The notes below the pieces were generated by a model. The model searched no databases, was not told the origin of the DNA, and worked only from the letters and a program-made list of their open reading frames with translations. A stretch of DNA of 46,921 nucleotides from Kitasatospora griseola. Lineage in GTDB: Bacteria > Actinomycetota > Actinomycetes > Streptomycetales > Streptomycetaceae. The DNA lies in the NCBI RefSeq assembly GCF_014648555.1, contig NZ_BMRI01000014.1, positions 1 through 46,921 of the forward strand, in the 5' to 3' direction. This document shows positions 27,066 through 34,634 of this stretch, in pieces. The position numbers and the translations under genes were made by a program. Positions within the stretch are counted from its first letter, which is position 1, and every line of letters starts with the position of its first letter.

Positions 27066-27385
27066 GCGGCGTACAGGAAGTGACCGACCAGGACTTCGCG
27101 AGCGAGGTGCTGGGGGCGAAGGGCCCGGTGCTGGTGGAGTTCACCGCCGACTGGTGCCCGCCGTGCCGCCAGCTGGCGCCGGTGCTGGTCGAGGTGGCGG
27201 AGGAGCAGGCGGGCCGGCTGAAGGTCGTCGCGCTGGACGTGGACCGGAATCCGGAGACCCAGGCCGCGTACGGCGTGCTGTCGATGCCGACCCTGATGGT
27301 GTTCCGGGGCGGCGAGCCGGTGCGCTCGATGGTCGGGGCCCGCGCCAAGGCCCGACTGCTGCGGGAGTTGGACGACCTGCTGTAG
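27062..27385 (+). CDS. Thioredoxin
   Basis: Predicted 107 aa, a full-length single-domain thioredoxin. It has the active site WCPPC (31-35; Cys32 and Cys35, with the CPPC variant in place of CGPC), the cis-proline segment SMPTLMVF and the usual alpha/beta order. It reduces protein disulfides, normally recharged by thioredoxin reductase. The start overlaps the MerR stop (ATGA), with GAGGAGAGGGG upstream. The CPPC active site suggests a redox potential different from the main thioredoxin. Confidence 0.93.
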   Translation: MSGVQEVTDQDFASEVLGAKGPVLVEFTADWCPPCRQLAPVLVEVAEEQAGRLKVVALDVDRNPETQAAYGVLSMPTLMVFRGGEPVRSMVGARAKARLLRELDDLL

Positions 27386-27439
27386 GCGGGTGAGCTGTGT
27401 CACGGGGCGGGCGGGAGTCTGGGTGCGAAGCATTTGTGC

Positions 27440-27478
27440 GTTGTAAAGTGCAACTAGATATTAGTTGTATTTATCAAC
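27440..27478 (+). promoter_or_regulatory. Interlocking inverted repeats, probable MarR operator
   Basis: Three overlapping dyads lie in a strongly AT-rich 39-bp tract: GTTG-N7-CAAC (27440-27454), CAACTA-N5-TAGTTG (27451-27467) and GTTG-N7-CAAC (27464-27478). TAGATA (27455-27460) inside it can be a -10. A MarR gene is the second gene of the operon. Confidence 0.65.
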
Positions 27479-27491
27479 CATGGAGTCAGAG

Positions 27492-28541
27492 ATGTCCTCG
27501 CTGCCCGCGGCGTCCCGCCTCGCCCTGCGGCACGTCCTCACCCACCTGGTCACCCCGCTGCTGATGTGCCTCGGCATGGGCGTCGCGTACCTTTCCGCCT
27601 TCCACGCCCCCGCCCCGCACCGGCTGCCGGTCGCCGTGGTCGGCCAGGGCCCGCAGGCCCGGGAGCTGGCGCAGACGCTCCAGGACAAGGCCGGCGACCG
27701 GCTGGACGTCACCACCGTCGCCGACTCCGACGCGGCCCGCACCCGGCTGCTCGACCGGGAGCTGGTCGCCGCGTACGTGCCGGGCGGCGACGCGCCGACC
27801 CTGCTGGTGGCCACCGCGAACTCGGAGACCTCGGCGAGCGCCGCCGAGAAGGTGTTCACCACGGTCGCCGCCCACCAGGGCAAGCCGTTGGCCGTCCAGG
27901 AGCTGACCCCGCTGCCGGCCGGCGACCCGACCGGGCAGGGCCTGTTCTTCCTGCTGGTGGCGTTGAGCATCGGCTCCTACGGCTCGGTCGCGGTGCTCGG
28001 CGCGGCCGGTGCGGCGCTGGCGATGCGGGCCCGGGCGCTGCTCGGCCTCGGCGTGGCGCTGGTGGTCAGCCTGCTCGGCGCGGCGCTGGCCGGGCCGGTG
28101 TTCCACCTGGTCGACCACGGCCTGTTCGGCCTCTGGGCCATGGGCTGGCTGTACTCGGCGGGCATCATCGCGATCGGCACCGCCCTGCACACCTTCCTCG
28201 GCCGGTGGACCACGCTGACCATGATGGTGCTGTTCGTGATGCTCAACTTCACCAGCTCCGGCGGCATCTTCCAGCCCGAGCTGCAGAACGGCTTCTACGG
28301 CGCCCTGCACTCCTTCTGGAACGGCGCGGGCTTCCTGGAGGGCGTCCGCGACCACGTCCACTTCGGCGGCCGGGCCGGGCTCGGCGGTCACGTCGCCACC
28401 CTGTTCGGCTGGCTCGCGGCCGGTGCGGCGCTGCTCGTCCTGGCCGCCCGCACCGAGCGGGCCCGGGCCCTCGCCGCGGCCCCCGGCCCGGACGCCGGGG
28501 AGCCGGCGGAGGAGGAGATGGAGGAGGCGGTCGGCGTCTGA
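27492..28541 (+). CDS. Membrane protein resembling ABC-2/YhgE-type export permeases
   Basis: Predicted 349 aa. One N-terminal helix (about 15-35) is followed by an extracytoplasmic domain of ~110 residues (LPVAVVGQGPQARELAQTL to LTPLPAGDP), then about five membrane helices (FFLLVALSIGSYGSVAVLG; LLGLGVALVVSLLGAALAG; MMVLFVMLNFTSSG) and an acidic cytoplasmic tail. This is the plan of ABC-2-like/YhgE proteins. No ATPase is adjacent. ATG 27492 is used because GGAG lies 6 bases upstream and downstream of the likely transcription start; ATG 27480 is an alternative. It is cotranscribed with the MarR gene 54 bases later, so it is probably an export or resistance function under MarR control. Confidence 0.75.
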   Translation: MSSLPAASRLALRHVLTHLVTPLLMCLGMGVAYLSAFHAPAPHRLPVAVVGQGPQARELAQTLQDKAGDRLDVTTVADSDAARTRLLDRELVAAYVPGGDAPTLLVATANSETSASAAEKVFTTVAAHQGKPLAVQELTPLPAGDPTGQGLFFLLVALSIGSYGSVAVLGAAGAALAMRARALLGLGVALVVSLLGAALAGPVFHLVDHGLFGLWAMGWLYSAGIIAIGTALHTFLGRWTTLTMMVLFVMLNFTSSGGIFQPELQNGFYGALHSFWNGAGFLEGVRDHVHFGGRAGLGGHVATLFGWLAAGAALLVLAARTERARALAAAPGPDAGEPAEEEMEEAVGV

Positions 28542-28595
28542 GGACTGCTGCCCCTACCGTGGGTCGCAACACCGCACGACGAAGGAGCCACCGCC

Positions 28596-29018
28596 ATGCC
28601 CGACCGCGACGCCGCGCTGGAGACCATTCAGCGCGAGCTCACCGCGTTCGCCCGCCGGGCCCGCCACAAGGCAGCCCAGCTGCACCCCGAGCTCTCGCTG
28701 GTCACGTACAGCATGCTCGACCTGGTCAAGGAGCGCGGGTCCTGCCGGGCCGCGGACCTGGCGGCGCACTTCATGCTCGACAAGTCCACCGTCAGCCGGC
28801 AGGTCGGCGCGCTGGAGCGGCTCGGGCTGCTGGGCCGCCAGGCCGATCCGGACGACCAGCGCGGGCAGTTGCTGCACCTGACCGACGCCGGCGAGCAGCT
28901 GCTGGCGGAGGCGTACGAGCAGCGCCGGCGGGCCTTCACCGACCGCTTCACCTCCTGGGACGACGAGGACCTGGACCGGTTCGCCGACTACCTGGTCCGC
29001 TACGGCGCGTCCGAATAG
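28596..29018 (+). CDS. MarR-family transcriptional repressor
   Basis: Predicted 140 aa. The winged helix is clear (LSLVTYSMLDLVKERGSC; LAAHFMLDKSTVSRQVGALE; LGLLGRQADPDDQRGQLLHLT), with the dimerising helices at both ends. GAAGGAG precedes the ATG by 8 bases. It probably represses its own operon through the interlocking repeats at 27440-27478 and is released by a small ligand; that link is positional inference. Confidence 0.9.
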   Translation: MPDRDAALETIQRELTAFARRARHKAAQLHPELSLVTYSMLDLVKERGSCRAADLAAHFMLDKSTVSRQVGALERLGLLGRQADPDDQRGQLLHLTDAGEQLLAEAYEQRRRAFTDRFTSWDDEDLDRFADYLVRYGASE

Positions 29019-29036
29019 CCGTCCAGCCGGGCCGAC

Positions 29037-29067
29037 TTGACCCTCACGCGACGTGAGGCCGGAGGCT
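29037..29067 (+). promoter_or_regulatory. tipA-type promoter with CCTCAC...GTGAGG dyad
   Basis: TTGACC (29037-29042) and GAGGCT (29062-29067) are separated by 19 bases, the long spacer of MerR-class promoters. The spacer contains the perfect dyad CCTCAC-GCGAC-GTGAGG (29042-29058), very close to the S. lividans tipA operator as I recall it (CCTCACGTCACGTGAGG). Confidence 0.75.
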
Positions 29068-29099
29068 GGTGCGCAGCGGGAAGGAAAGGAGGCGACGCG

Positions 29100-29867
29100 A
29101 TGAGCGGGTACACCGTCGGGCAGCTCGCCCAGCTCGCCGGAGTGACGGTGCGCGCCCTGCACCACTACGACGAGATCGGGCTGCTGTCGCCCGGCGGACG
29201 CACCCGGGCCGGCTACCGGCGGTACGACGACGCCGAGCTGGACCGGCTGCAGCAGATCCTGTTCTATCGCGAACTCGGCTTCCCGCTGGAGGAGATCGCG
29301 GCGATCCTGGACGACCGCTCGGTCAGCCCGACCGAGCACCTGCGCCGGCAGCGCGAGCTGATCGGCGACCGGATCAGGAAGTTGGAGAACCTCGCCGCGG
29401 CAGTCGAACGAGCGATGGAGGCAAGGACGTTGGGCATTCAGCTGACCCCGGAGGAGAAGTTCGAGGTGTTCGGCAAGGACTACCAGGAGGACTGGGAGGA
29501 CGAGGCCGAGCAGCGCTGGGGCGACACCGACGCCTGGAAGCAGTCCCAGCAGCGGACGGCGAAGTACACCAAGGCGGACTGGGAGCGGATCAAGGAGGAG
29601 ACGGACGCCGTCAACGACGCCCTGGTGGCGGCGTTCACGGCCGGCGCGGCCCCCGACAGCCCGGAGGCGATGGACGCCGCCGAGCAGCACCGGGGCCACA
29701 TCGGCCTGAACTTCTACGAGTGCGCCCCGCAGATGCACCGCTGCCTCGGCGACATGTACGTCGCCGACCCGCGGTTCACCGCCACCTACGAGCAGCTCGC
29801 CCCAGGCCTCGCCGGGTGGCTGCGGGACGCGATCCACGCCAACGCGGACCGGCAGGAGCAGTCCTGA
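29100..29867 (+). CDS. TipA-like MerR regulator with TipAS antibiotic-binding domain
   Basis: Predicted 255 aa. The MerR winged helix (1-75, YTVGQLAQLAGVTVRALHHY) and a long coiled helix (about 78-108) are joined to a TipAS domain (about 111-255: LGIQLTPEEKFEVFG, FYECAPQMHRCLGDMYVADP). TipAL binds thiopeptides such as thiostrepton covalently through a cysteine and activates its own promoter. Cys208 and Cys215 here match the two cysteines of that region in TipAS. GGAGG (29417-29421) followed 8 bases later by TTG (29430) is an internal start giving a 145-aa TipAS-like product. AAGGAGG precedes the main ATG. Confidence 0.9.
   Translation: MSGYTVGQLAQLAGVTVRALHHYDEIGLLSPGGRTRAGYRRYDDAELDRLQQILFYRELGFPLEEIAAILDDRSVSPTEHLRRQRELIGDRIRKLENLAAAVERAMEARTLGIQLTPEEKFEVFGKDYQEDWEDEAEQRWGDTDAWKQSQQRTAKYTKADWERIKEETDAVNDALVAAFTAGAAPDSPEAMDAAEQHRGHIGLNFYECAPQMHRCLGDMYVADPRFTATYEQLAPGLAGWLRDAIHANADRQEQS
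29417..29432 (+). promoter_or_regulatory. Internal ribosome site and TTG start for a free TipAS domain
   Basis: GGAGG-N8-TTG lies in frame at codon 111 of the TipA-like gene. In S. lividans the free TipAS protein comes from an internal start at the same domain border. Confidence 0.65.
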
Positions 29868-29879
29868 CGCATCGTCAGG
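29863..29879. terminator. Short hairpin holding both stop codons of convergent genes
   Basis: CCTGACG-CAT-CGTCAGG is a perfect 7-bp stem. The TGA of the TipA-like gene and the TGA (top-strand TCA) of the AraC-type gene are mirror-placed in its arms. It may be a weak bidirectional terminator. Confidence 0.4.
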
Positions 29880-30891
29880 CGGCCCGGCCGAAGGTGCGCC
29901 GGTAGGCGGTGGGCGAGGTGCGCATGGTGCGGCCGAAGTGGTGGCGGAAGGTTGCCGCCGACTCGAAGCCGACCGCCGCCGCGATCTCCTCGACGCTGCC
30001 TTCCGGCGACTCCAGCAGCGGCAGGCTGGCCGCGATCCGCTGGATCGCCACCCAGCGCATCGGGCTGACCCCGTTGCGGGCGGTGAAGTGCCGCAGGTAC
30101 GAGCGGTCGGACATGGCGGCCGCCCGGGCCAGCAGCGGCACGGTCAGCGGCCGGGCGAGGTGTTCCAGCGCCCAGCGCATCGACCGGGCCACCCCGTCCT
30201 CGGGCTCGTCCATCGGGCGCACCGCCGCCTCGACGTACTGGGCCTGTCCGCCGTCCCGGTGCGGCGGGGCGACGAACCGGCGGGCGACGGTGTTGGCGAC
30301 CTTGGCTCCGTGGTCCTGCCGGACCAGGTGCAGGCACAGGTCGATGCCGGCGGCGCTGCCCGCGCTGGTCAGCACCTGGCCGTTGTCCACGTACAGCACG
30401 TCCGGGTCGACCCGGACCTGCGGGTGGCGGCGGCGCAGCTCCTCGGCCCACCGCCAGTGCGTGGTGGCGGGCAGGCCGTCGAGCAGGCCGGCGGCGGCCA
30501 GCGCGAAGGCGCCGGAGCAGATCGACACCACCCGGGCGCCGCGGGCGTGCGCGGTGCGCAGCGCGGCGACCACGGCGGGCGGCACCTGGCCGTACGGGTC
30601 GGGCACCCCGACCACCACGGCGGTGTCGGCGGCGGCGAGTTCCTCCAGGCCGTGCCGGGGCGTCAGGGTGAATCCGCCGACCGCCTCCAGCGGGTGCCCG
30701 GGCCGCTCCGCGCACACCCGCACGTCGTACCAGGGGGCGGCCAGCAGCCCGGCGAGCTCGGGGCGGGCGAGGGCGAACACCTCGACCACCACGCCGAGTT
30801 CGAACGGGGCCATGCCCGCGAAGGCGTACACCGCGACGGTGTGCACGGGAGCCGGACGCTTTCCGATGGTGACGGGCACGGGCTCGGCCAT
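29875..30891 (-). CDS. GlxA-family regulator (DJ-1/GATase-like domain + AraC HTH)
   Basis: Predicted 338 aa. The N-terminal ~190 residues are a DJ-1/PfpI-like class I amidotransferase fold (AVYAFAGMAPFELGVVVEVF; VVSICSGAFALAAAGLLDG, with the elbow cysteine). The C-terminal ~110 residues carry two AraC-type helix-turn-helices (LARAAAMSDRSYLRHF; VEEIAAAVGFESAATFRHHF). Members sense small metabolites and activate or repress neighbours. GGAGCACCAC precedes the ATG. It converges with the TipA-like gene. Ligand and targets are unknown. Confidence 0.9.
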   Translation of the reverse strand: MAEPVPVTIGKRPAPVHTVAVYAFAGMAPFELGVVVEVFALARPELAGLLAAPWYDVRVCAERPGHPLEAVGGFTLTPRHGLEELAAADTAVVVGVPDPYGQVPPAVVAALRTAHARGARVVSICSGAFALAAAGLLDGLPATTHWRWAEELRRRHPQVRVDPDVLYVDNGQVLTSAGSAAGIDLCLHLVRQDHGAKVANTVARRFVAPPHRDGGQAQYVEAAVRPMDEPEDGVARSMRWALEHLARPLTVPLLARAAAMSDRSYLRHFTARNGVSPMRWVAIQRIAASLPLLESPEGSVEEIAAAVGFESAATFRHHFGRTMRTSPTAYRRTFGRAA

Positions 30892-31045
30892 GTGGTGCTC
30901 CAGGTGCGGCCGGTGGCGGGTTCGCGGCGAGTGTAGCCGTCCGCCCCATCGCCGTGCCGCGCGCCGGGCCGGGGCGGACCGGGTGCGTACGGGCGGCGGC
31001 GACGGGTGATCGGACGGGGGCGGAAAACCTTTGGAACTGATCTGC

Positions 31046-31070
31046 AACCTCCCGGGAGGATGGGAGCGTC
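31046..31070 (+). promoter_or_regulatory. ECF-type promoter (AACC-N17-CGTC)
   Basis: GCAACC with CGTC 17 bases later matches the general -35 AAC / -10 CGTC pattern of ECF sigma promoters. A 12-bp perfect palindrome CCTCCCGGGAGG (31048-31059) overlaps it. It would drive the 26-aa ORF at 31136. Confidence 0.45.
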
Positions 31071-31135
31071 AACACGCGCAGGCCGCAGAATGCCTCCCGC
31101 GGACGTCCACCACACCCTTTTCCCGGAGAGCAGCC

Positions 31136-31216
31136 ATGTTCACGCCCGGTCGTGCCCGTTTCGAGAAGATTGTCGTGCTCGCCGCCGCCCGCTCCGGGTG
31201 GGGCCGACGGCACTGA
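31136..31216 (+). CDS. Possible 26-aa peptide
   Basis: ATG with CCGGAGAG 5-8 bases upstream, encoding 26 residues (MFTPGRARFEKIVVLAAARS and six more, ending GRRH). It is basic and slightly amphipathic. It sits between an ECF-like promoter and a strong hairpin terminator that begins 5 bases after its stop, so a short transcript of about 180 nt would carry only this. It could be a peptide gene or an sRNA with a chance ORF. No family recognised. Confidence 0.4.
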   Translation: MFTPGRARFEKIVVLAAARSGWGRRH

Positions 31217-31221
31217 GCGCG

Positions 31222-31258
31222 CCGAAGCCCCCGCCGGCGGATCGGACGGGGGCTTCGG
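31222..31258. terminator. Hairpin between the 26-aa ORF and the aminopeptidase gene
   Basis: CCGAAGCCCCCG (31222-31233) pairs with CGGGGGCTTCGG (31247-31258), a perfect 12-bp stem with a 13-base loop. It serves the rightward short transcript and the leftward pepP-like gene. Confidence 0.75.
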
Positions 31259-31270
31259 TGCGAGGCTGCG

Positions 31271-32761
31271 TCAGCTGTTCAGCGAGGCCATCCAGGCCTC
31301 CACCTCGTCGGCCTGCCGGGGCAGGCCCACCGAGAGGTTCTCGTTGCCGTCGGCGGTGACCAGGATGTCGTCCTCGATCCGGACGCCGACGCCGCGGTAC
31401 TCCTCGGGGACGGTCAGGTCGTCGGCCTGGAAGTACAGGCCGGGCTCGACGGTCAGCACCATGCCGGGCTCCAGCACCGCGTCCACGTAGTTCTCGCGGC
31501 GGGCGTGCGCGCAGTCGTGGACGTCCAGGCCGAGCATGTGGCCGGTGCCGTGCAGGGTCCAGCGGCGCTGCAGGCCGAGCTCCAGCACCTTCTCCACGTC
31601 GTACACCGAGGCGTCGATCAGGCCCCACTCCAGCAGGCGCTCGGCGAGCACCCGCTGCGCGGCGTCGTGGAAGTCGCGGAAGTTGCCGCCCGGCCGGACC
31701 GCGGCGATGCCCGCCTCCTGGGCGTCGTACACCGCGTCGTAGATCTTGCGCTGCAGCGGGGTGAACGTGCCGTTGATCGGCAGCGTGCGGGTGACGTCGG
31801 CGGTGTAGAGGGTGTGGGTCTCCACGCCGGCGTCCAGCAGCAGCAGCTCGCCGGGGCGGACGTCGCCGTCGTTGCGCACCCAGTGCAGGGTGGTGGCGTG
31901 CGGGCCGGCCGCGGCGATGGTGCCGTAGCCGACGTCGTTGCCCTCGACCCGGGCGCGGCGCCAGAAGGTGCCCTCGATCCAGCGCTCGGAGGTGGCGACG
32001 GCCCGGCCGAGCTCGCGCACCACGTCGGTGAAGCCGTTGACGGTGGAGGTGCAGGCGGCGCGCAGCTCGCCGATCTCCCACTCGTCCTTGACCAGGCGCA
32101 GCCCGGACAGGAAGACCGTCAGCTCCTGGTCCTTCTCCTCGTCGAGCTGCTCGGCGAGGGCGGCCTCCAGGCCGGCGTCGTAGCCGCGCACCAGGCGGGT
32201 CGGGACGGTGTCGGCGGCCAGCTCCTCGGCGGCCTTGCGGACGTCCCGCACCGGCAGGCCGTACAGCTTCTCGGCCTCGGCGTGGGAGTTGCGGCGGCCG
32301 ACCCACAGCTCGCCCTGGCCGCTGAGCCAGAACTCGCCGTTCTCCCGGTCGGAGCGCGGCAGCAGGTAGAGCGCGAACCGGTGGCCGCCCTCGACGGGCT
32401 CGCCGACCAGCACCGCGTCCTCGGTCTGGTTGCCGGTCAGGTGCACGTACTCGCTGGCGGCGCGGAACGCGTACTCGGTGTCGTTGGCGCGGGTGCGCAG
32501 GTTGCCCGCGGGCACGACCAGCCGCTCGCCGGGGAAGGCGGCGGAGAGCTTGGCGCGGCGCTCGGCCGCGTAGGGGGCCTGGGCGACCGGCTGCAGGCCG
32601 TGCAGCTCGGTGTCGGCCCAGCCGGTGCGCATGGACGCGGCGAGCTCGTCGGAGATGTCGCCGTACAGGCCGTTCTTGCGGCTCTTGATCGGCTCGTCCT
32701 CCTCGCCCTCGGCGGCCCCTTCGGGGTTCTCGGACACCGCCGGGCTGCGGTCCTCGGTCAC
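31271..32761 (-). CDS. pepP: Xaa-Pro aminopeptidase (M24B, aminopeptidase P)
   Basis: Predicted 496 aa. It removes N-terminal residues preceding proline, with a dinuclear metal centre. The N-terminal domain (about 70-240) includes the family segment GNLRTRANDTEYAFR. The catalytic pita-bread domain has all five ligands: the two Asp in LLLDAGVETHTLYTADVTRT, His in HGTGHMLGLDVHD, Glu in LTVEPGLYF and Glu in VRIEDDILVT. The first ~50 residues are an acidic extension. The start is GTG at 32761 with AAGGAGG 8 bases upstream. It is a single gene ended by a hairpin. Confidence 0.95.
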   Translation of the reverse strand: MTEDRSPAVSENPEGAAEGEEDEPIKSRKNGLYGDISDELAASMRTGWADTELHGLQPVAQAPYAAERRAKLSAAFPGERLVVPAGNLRTRANDTEYAFRAASEYVHLTGNQTEDAVLVGEPVEGGHRFALYLLPRSDRENGEFWLSGQGELWVGRRNSHAEAEKLYGLPVRDVRKAAEELAADTVPTRLVRGYDAGLEAALAEQLDEEKDQELTVFLSGLRLVKDEWEIGELRAACTSTVNGFTDVVRELGRAVATSERWIEGTFWRRARVEGNDVGYGTIAAAGPHATTLHWVRNDGDVRPGELLLLDAGVETHTLYTADVTRTLPINGTFTPLQRKIYDAVYDAQEAGIAAVRPGGNFRDFHDAAQRVLAERLLEWGLIDASVYDVEKVLELGLQRRWTLHGTGHMLGLDVHDCAHARRENYVDAVLEPGMVLTVEPGLYFQADDLTVPEEYRGVGVRIEDDILVTADGNENLSVGLPRQADEVEAWMASLNS

Positions 32762-32900
32762 GTACGTCGCCTCCTTGCGCGTGGTACCGCCCCGCACTCC
32801 CCGGGTCGCGGGGCGCGAGGGCGGACGTCGCCCCCATGGTACGTAGGGCCGTTCGAGGGAAGAAAGGCCGTTCGACCTGCGGTTCGCGGCCGGCCCGCGG

Positions 32901-34271
32901 TCACTCGAAGCGGGCCGCCAGCAGTACCAGGTCGTCCTCGCCCTGGCCTTCGCCGCCGGCCTCGGCCAGCAGGTGGTCGCAGAGCCGCTCCGGATCCAGC
33001 CGGACGTCCCGCGGGGCGTCCGCGGCGGCCCGGCGCAGCGCGCTCTGCCCGGCGTGCAGGTTGGCCCCGAACCGGCGGGCCAGGCCCTCGGTGTACAGCA
33101 CCAGCACGTCGCCGCGCTCCGCGGTGAGCTCCACCCCGGGCGCCTCCCAGCAGCTGAGCATGCCCAGCGGGGCGGACAGCGAGGTCTCCACGAAGTTCGC
33201 CCCGTACCGGGTGAGCAGCACCGGCGGGCAGTTCGCCGCCCCCGCCAGCGCGATCCGGCGCTCGGCCGGGTCGACGTTGGCGTACACGGCGGTCGCCGAG
33301 CGGGTCGGCTCGGTGGTCTTCAGCAGCAGCTCCAGGTCGCCGAGCACGGACACCGGGTCCTCGCCCTCCAGCACCGCGTACGCGCGCAGCGCCGCCCGCA
33401 CCCGGCCCATCGCGGCGGCCGCGCAGGCGCCCGCGCCCGGACCGGCGCTGGGGCCGCCGCCGAGCACGCTGCCCACGGTCAGCGCCAGGGTGTCGTCCGG
33501 CAGCGGGACCGCGTCGTACCAGTCGCTGCCCGCGGAGTGCTCCAGCGCGGCGGGCACGCAGCGGGCGGCGATCCGCAGGCCGGGCCGGACCGGCAGGTGG
33601 TCGGGCAGCAGCGAGCGGCGCAGCGCGGCGGTGGCGCGCACCGCCCGGTCGGCCTCCAACTGGCGGGCCAGCAGCGGGGCGGCGAACTCGCAGTAGCGGC
33701 GCACCAGGTGCTCGCGGCGCTCGCCGGGGCGGCCCGGCTCCTCGTAGAACCAGGCCGCGGCGCCGAGCGCGCCCTCGCGCTCGGTGGCCAGCGGCAGCGC
33801 GTAGCAGGCGCCGAGGCCCAGTTGGGCGGCGATCTCGCGGAACCGGGGGCCCACCGTCGGGTCGGTGGCCAGGTCGGAGATCAGCAGCCGGCCGGTCGCG
33901 CCGGGCAGGCTGAGCAGGTCGGCGAACGGGCCGTGCTCGGCCGGGATGGTCTCCAGCTGGCCGAGCGTCGCCGGGTCCAGTCCGAGGCCGACCGGCCGGG
34001 CCAGCGTGCGGGCCGGACCGGGCCGCAGCGTGACCACCAGGCCGCGGCGGGCGCCGAGCAGCGCCGCGCCGGAGTCCAGCAGCGCGTCCAGGGTGCCGGC
34101 CAGCCCGTCGGCCCTGGCCAGCAGCTCCAGGTGCTCCTGGAGGCTGGTGAAATCGGACAGCCATCCGGCCAAACGGTCCTGCAGGTCCGCCGAGGGCGCC
34201 TCGCCGAGCTCCGGCAGCAGCGCCTGCTCGAACCTCAGGGCCTCCGCCGCCAGCGGCTGGACGTCGGTCAT
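32901..34271 (-). CDS. GAF + PP2C-like (SpoIIE/RsbU) phosphatase with altered metal ligands
   Basis: Predicted 456 aa. A helical start, a GAF-like sensor domain (about 55-205) and a PPM/SpoIIE phosphatase domain (about 225-456). Such enzymes dephosphorylate anti-sigma antagonists in partner switching; an RsbW-type ATPase lies 2.3 kb away. The first metal-site Asp is kept (SDWYD, D250) and so is the last pair (EDDLVLL, D446-D447). But the usual GDVxGHG reads GSVLGGG (268-273) and the usual TDGL reads TEGL (E395). Activity may be reduced or absent. GGGGAG precedes the ATG. The 363-bp gap to the next gene (34272-34634) is a divergent promoter region. Confidence 0.85.
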   Translation of the reverse strand: MTDVQPLAAEALRFEQALLPELGEAPSADLQDRLAGWLSDFTSLQEHLELLARADGLAGTLDALLDSGAALLGARRGLVVTLRPGPARTLARPVGLGLDPATLGQLETIPAEHGPFADLLSLPGATGRLLISDLATDPTVGPRFREIAAQLGLGACYALPLATEREGALGAAAWFYEEPGRPGERREHLVRRYCEFAAPLLARQLEADRAVRATAALRRSLLPDHLPVRPGLRIAARCVPAALEHSAGSDWYDAVPLPDDTLALTVGSVLGGGPSAGPGAGACAAAAMGRVRAALRAYAVLEGEDPVSVLGDLELLLKTTEPTRSATAVYANVDPAERRIALAGAANCPPVLLTRYGANFVETSLSAPLGMLSCWEAPGVELTAERGDVLVLYTEGLARRFGANLHAGQSALRRAAADAPRDVRLDPERLCDHLLAEAGGEGQGEDDLVLLAARFE

Positions 34272-34634
34272 GTCGCAACTCCCCACAATCCGGAACGTGT
34301 CACGCAGGACCCCCGAGACCGACCGAAAACGATGTCTTTACTCACTACTCGGCACGATTCCCCCACTTGTACACAGGCCGATCGGGGCATGTCCAGGAGA
34401 GCGACGGGCCGAACGTGCCAGGGATCGTACGGCGGGGCCCCGCAGGTGCCACCCGGGGCGCCGGGCACTCACTCGTACGGTGGAACCGGTGTCGACCGAC
34501 CCGCGTCCATCCGGACGTATGGGGGATTCTCGTTCCAGCGGCGCAGCGCGGGCTCGGCCGAACAGGCCCTGAGCGCAACCGCACCGCCCGCACCCCCGGC
34601 CCAGGCCGACCGACGCGGAGAGGAACGAGCCGCC
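34272..34634. other. Divergent intergenic region, 363 bp
   Basis: It lies between the PP2C-like gene (minus) and the prim-pol-like gene (plus). It is AT-richer at 34318-34375 (ACGATGTCTTTACTCACTAC; CTTGTACACAGG), where promoters for both directions are likely. I see no clear ORF with a ribosome site, no hairpin terminator and no confident -35/-10 pair. Confidence 0.5.
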
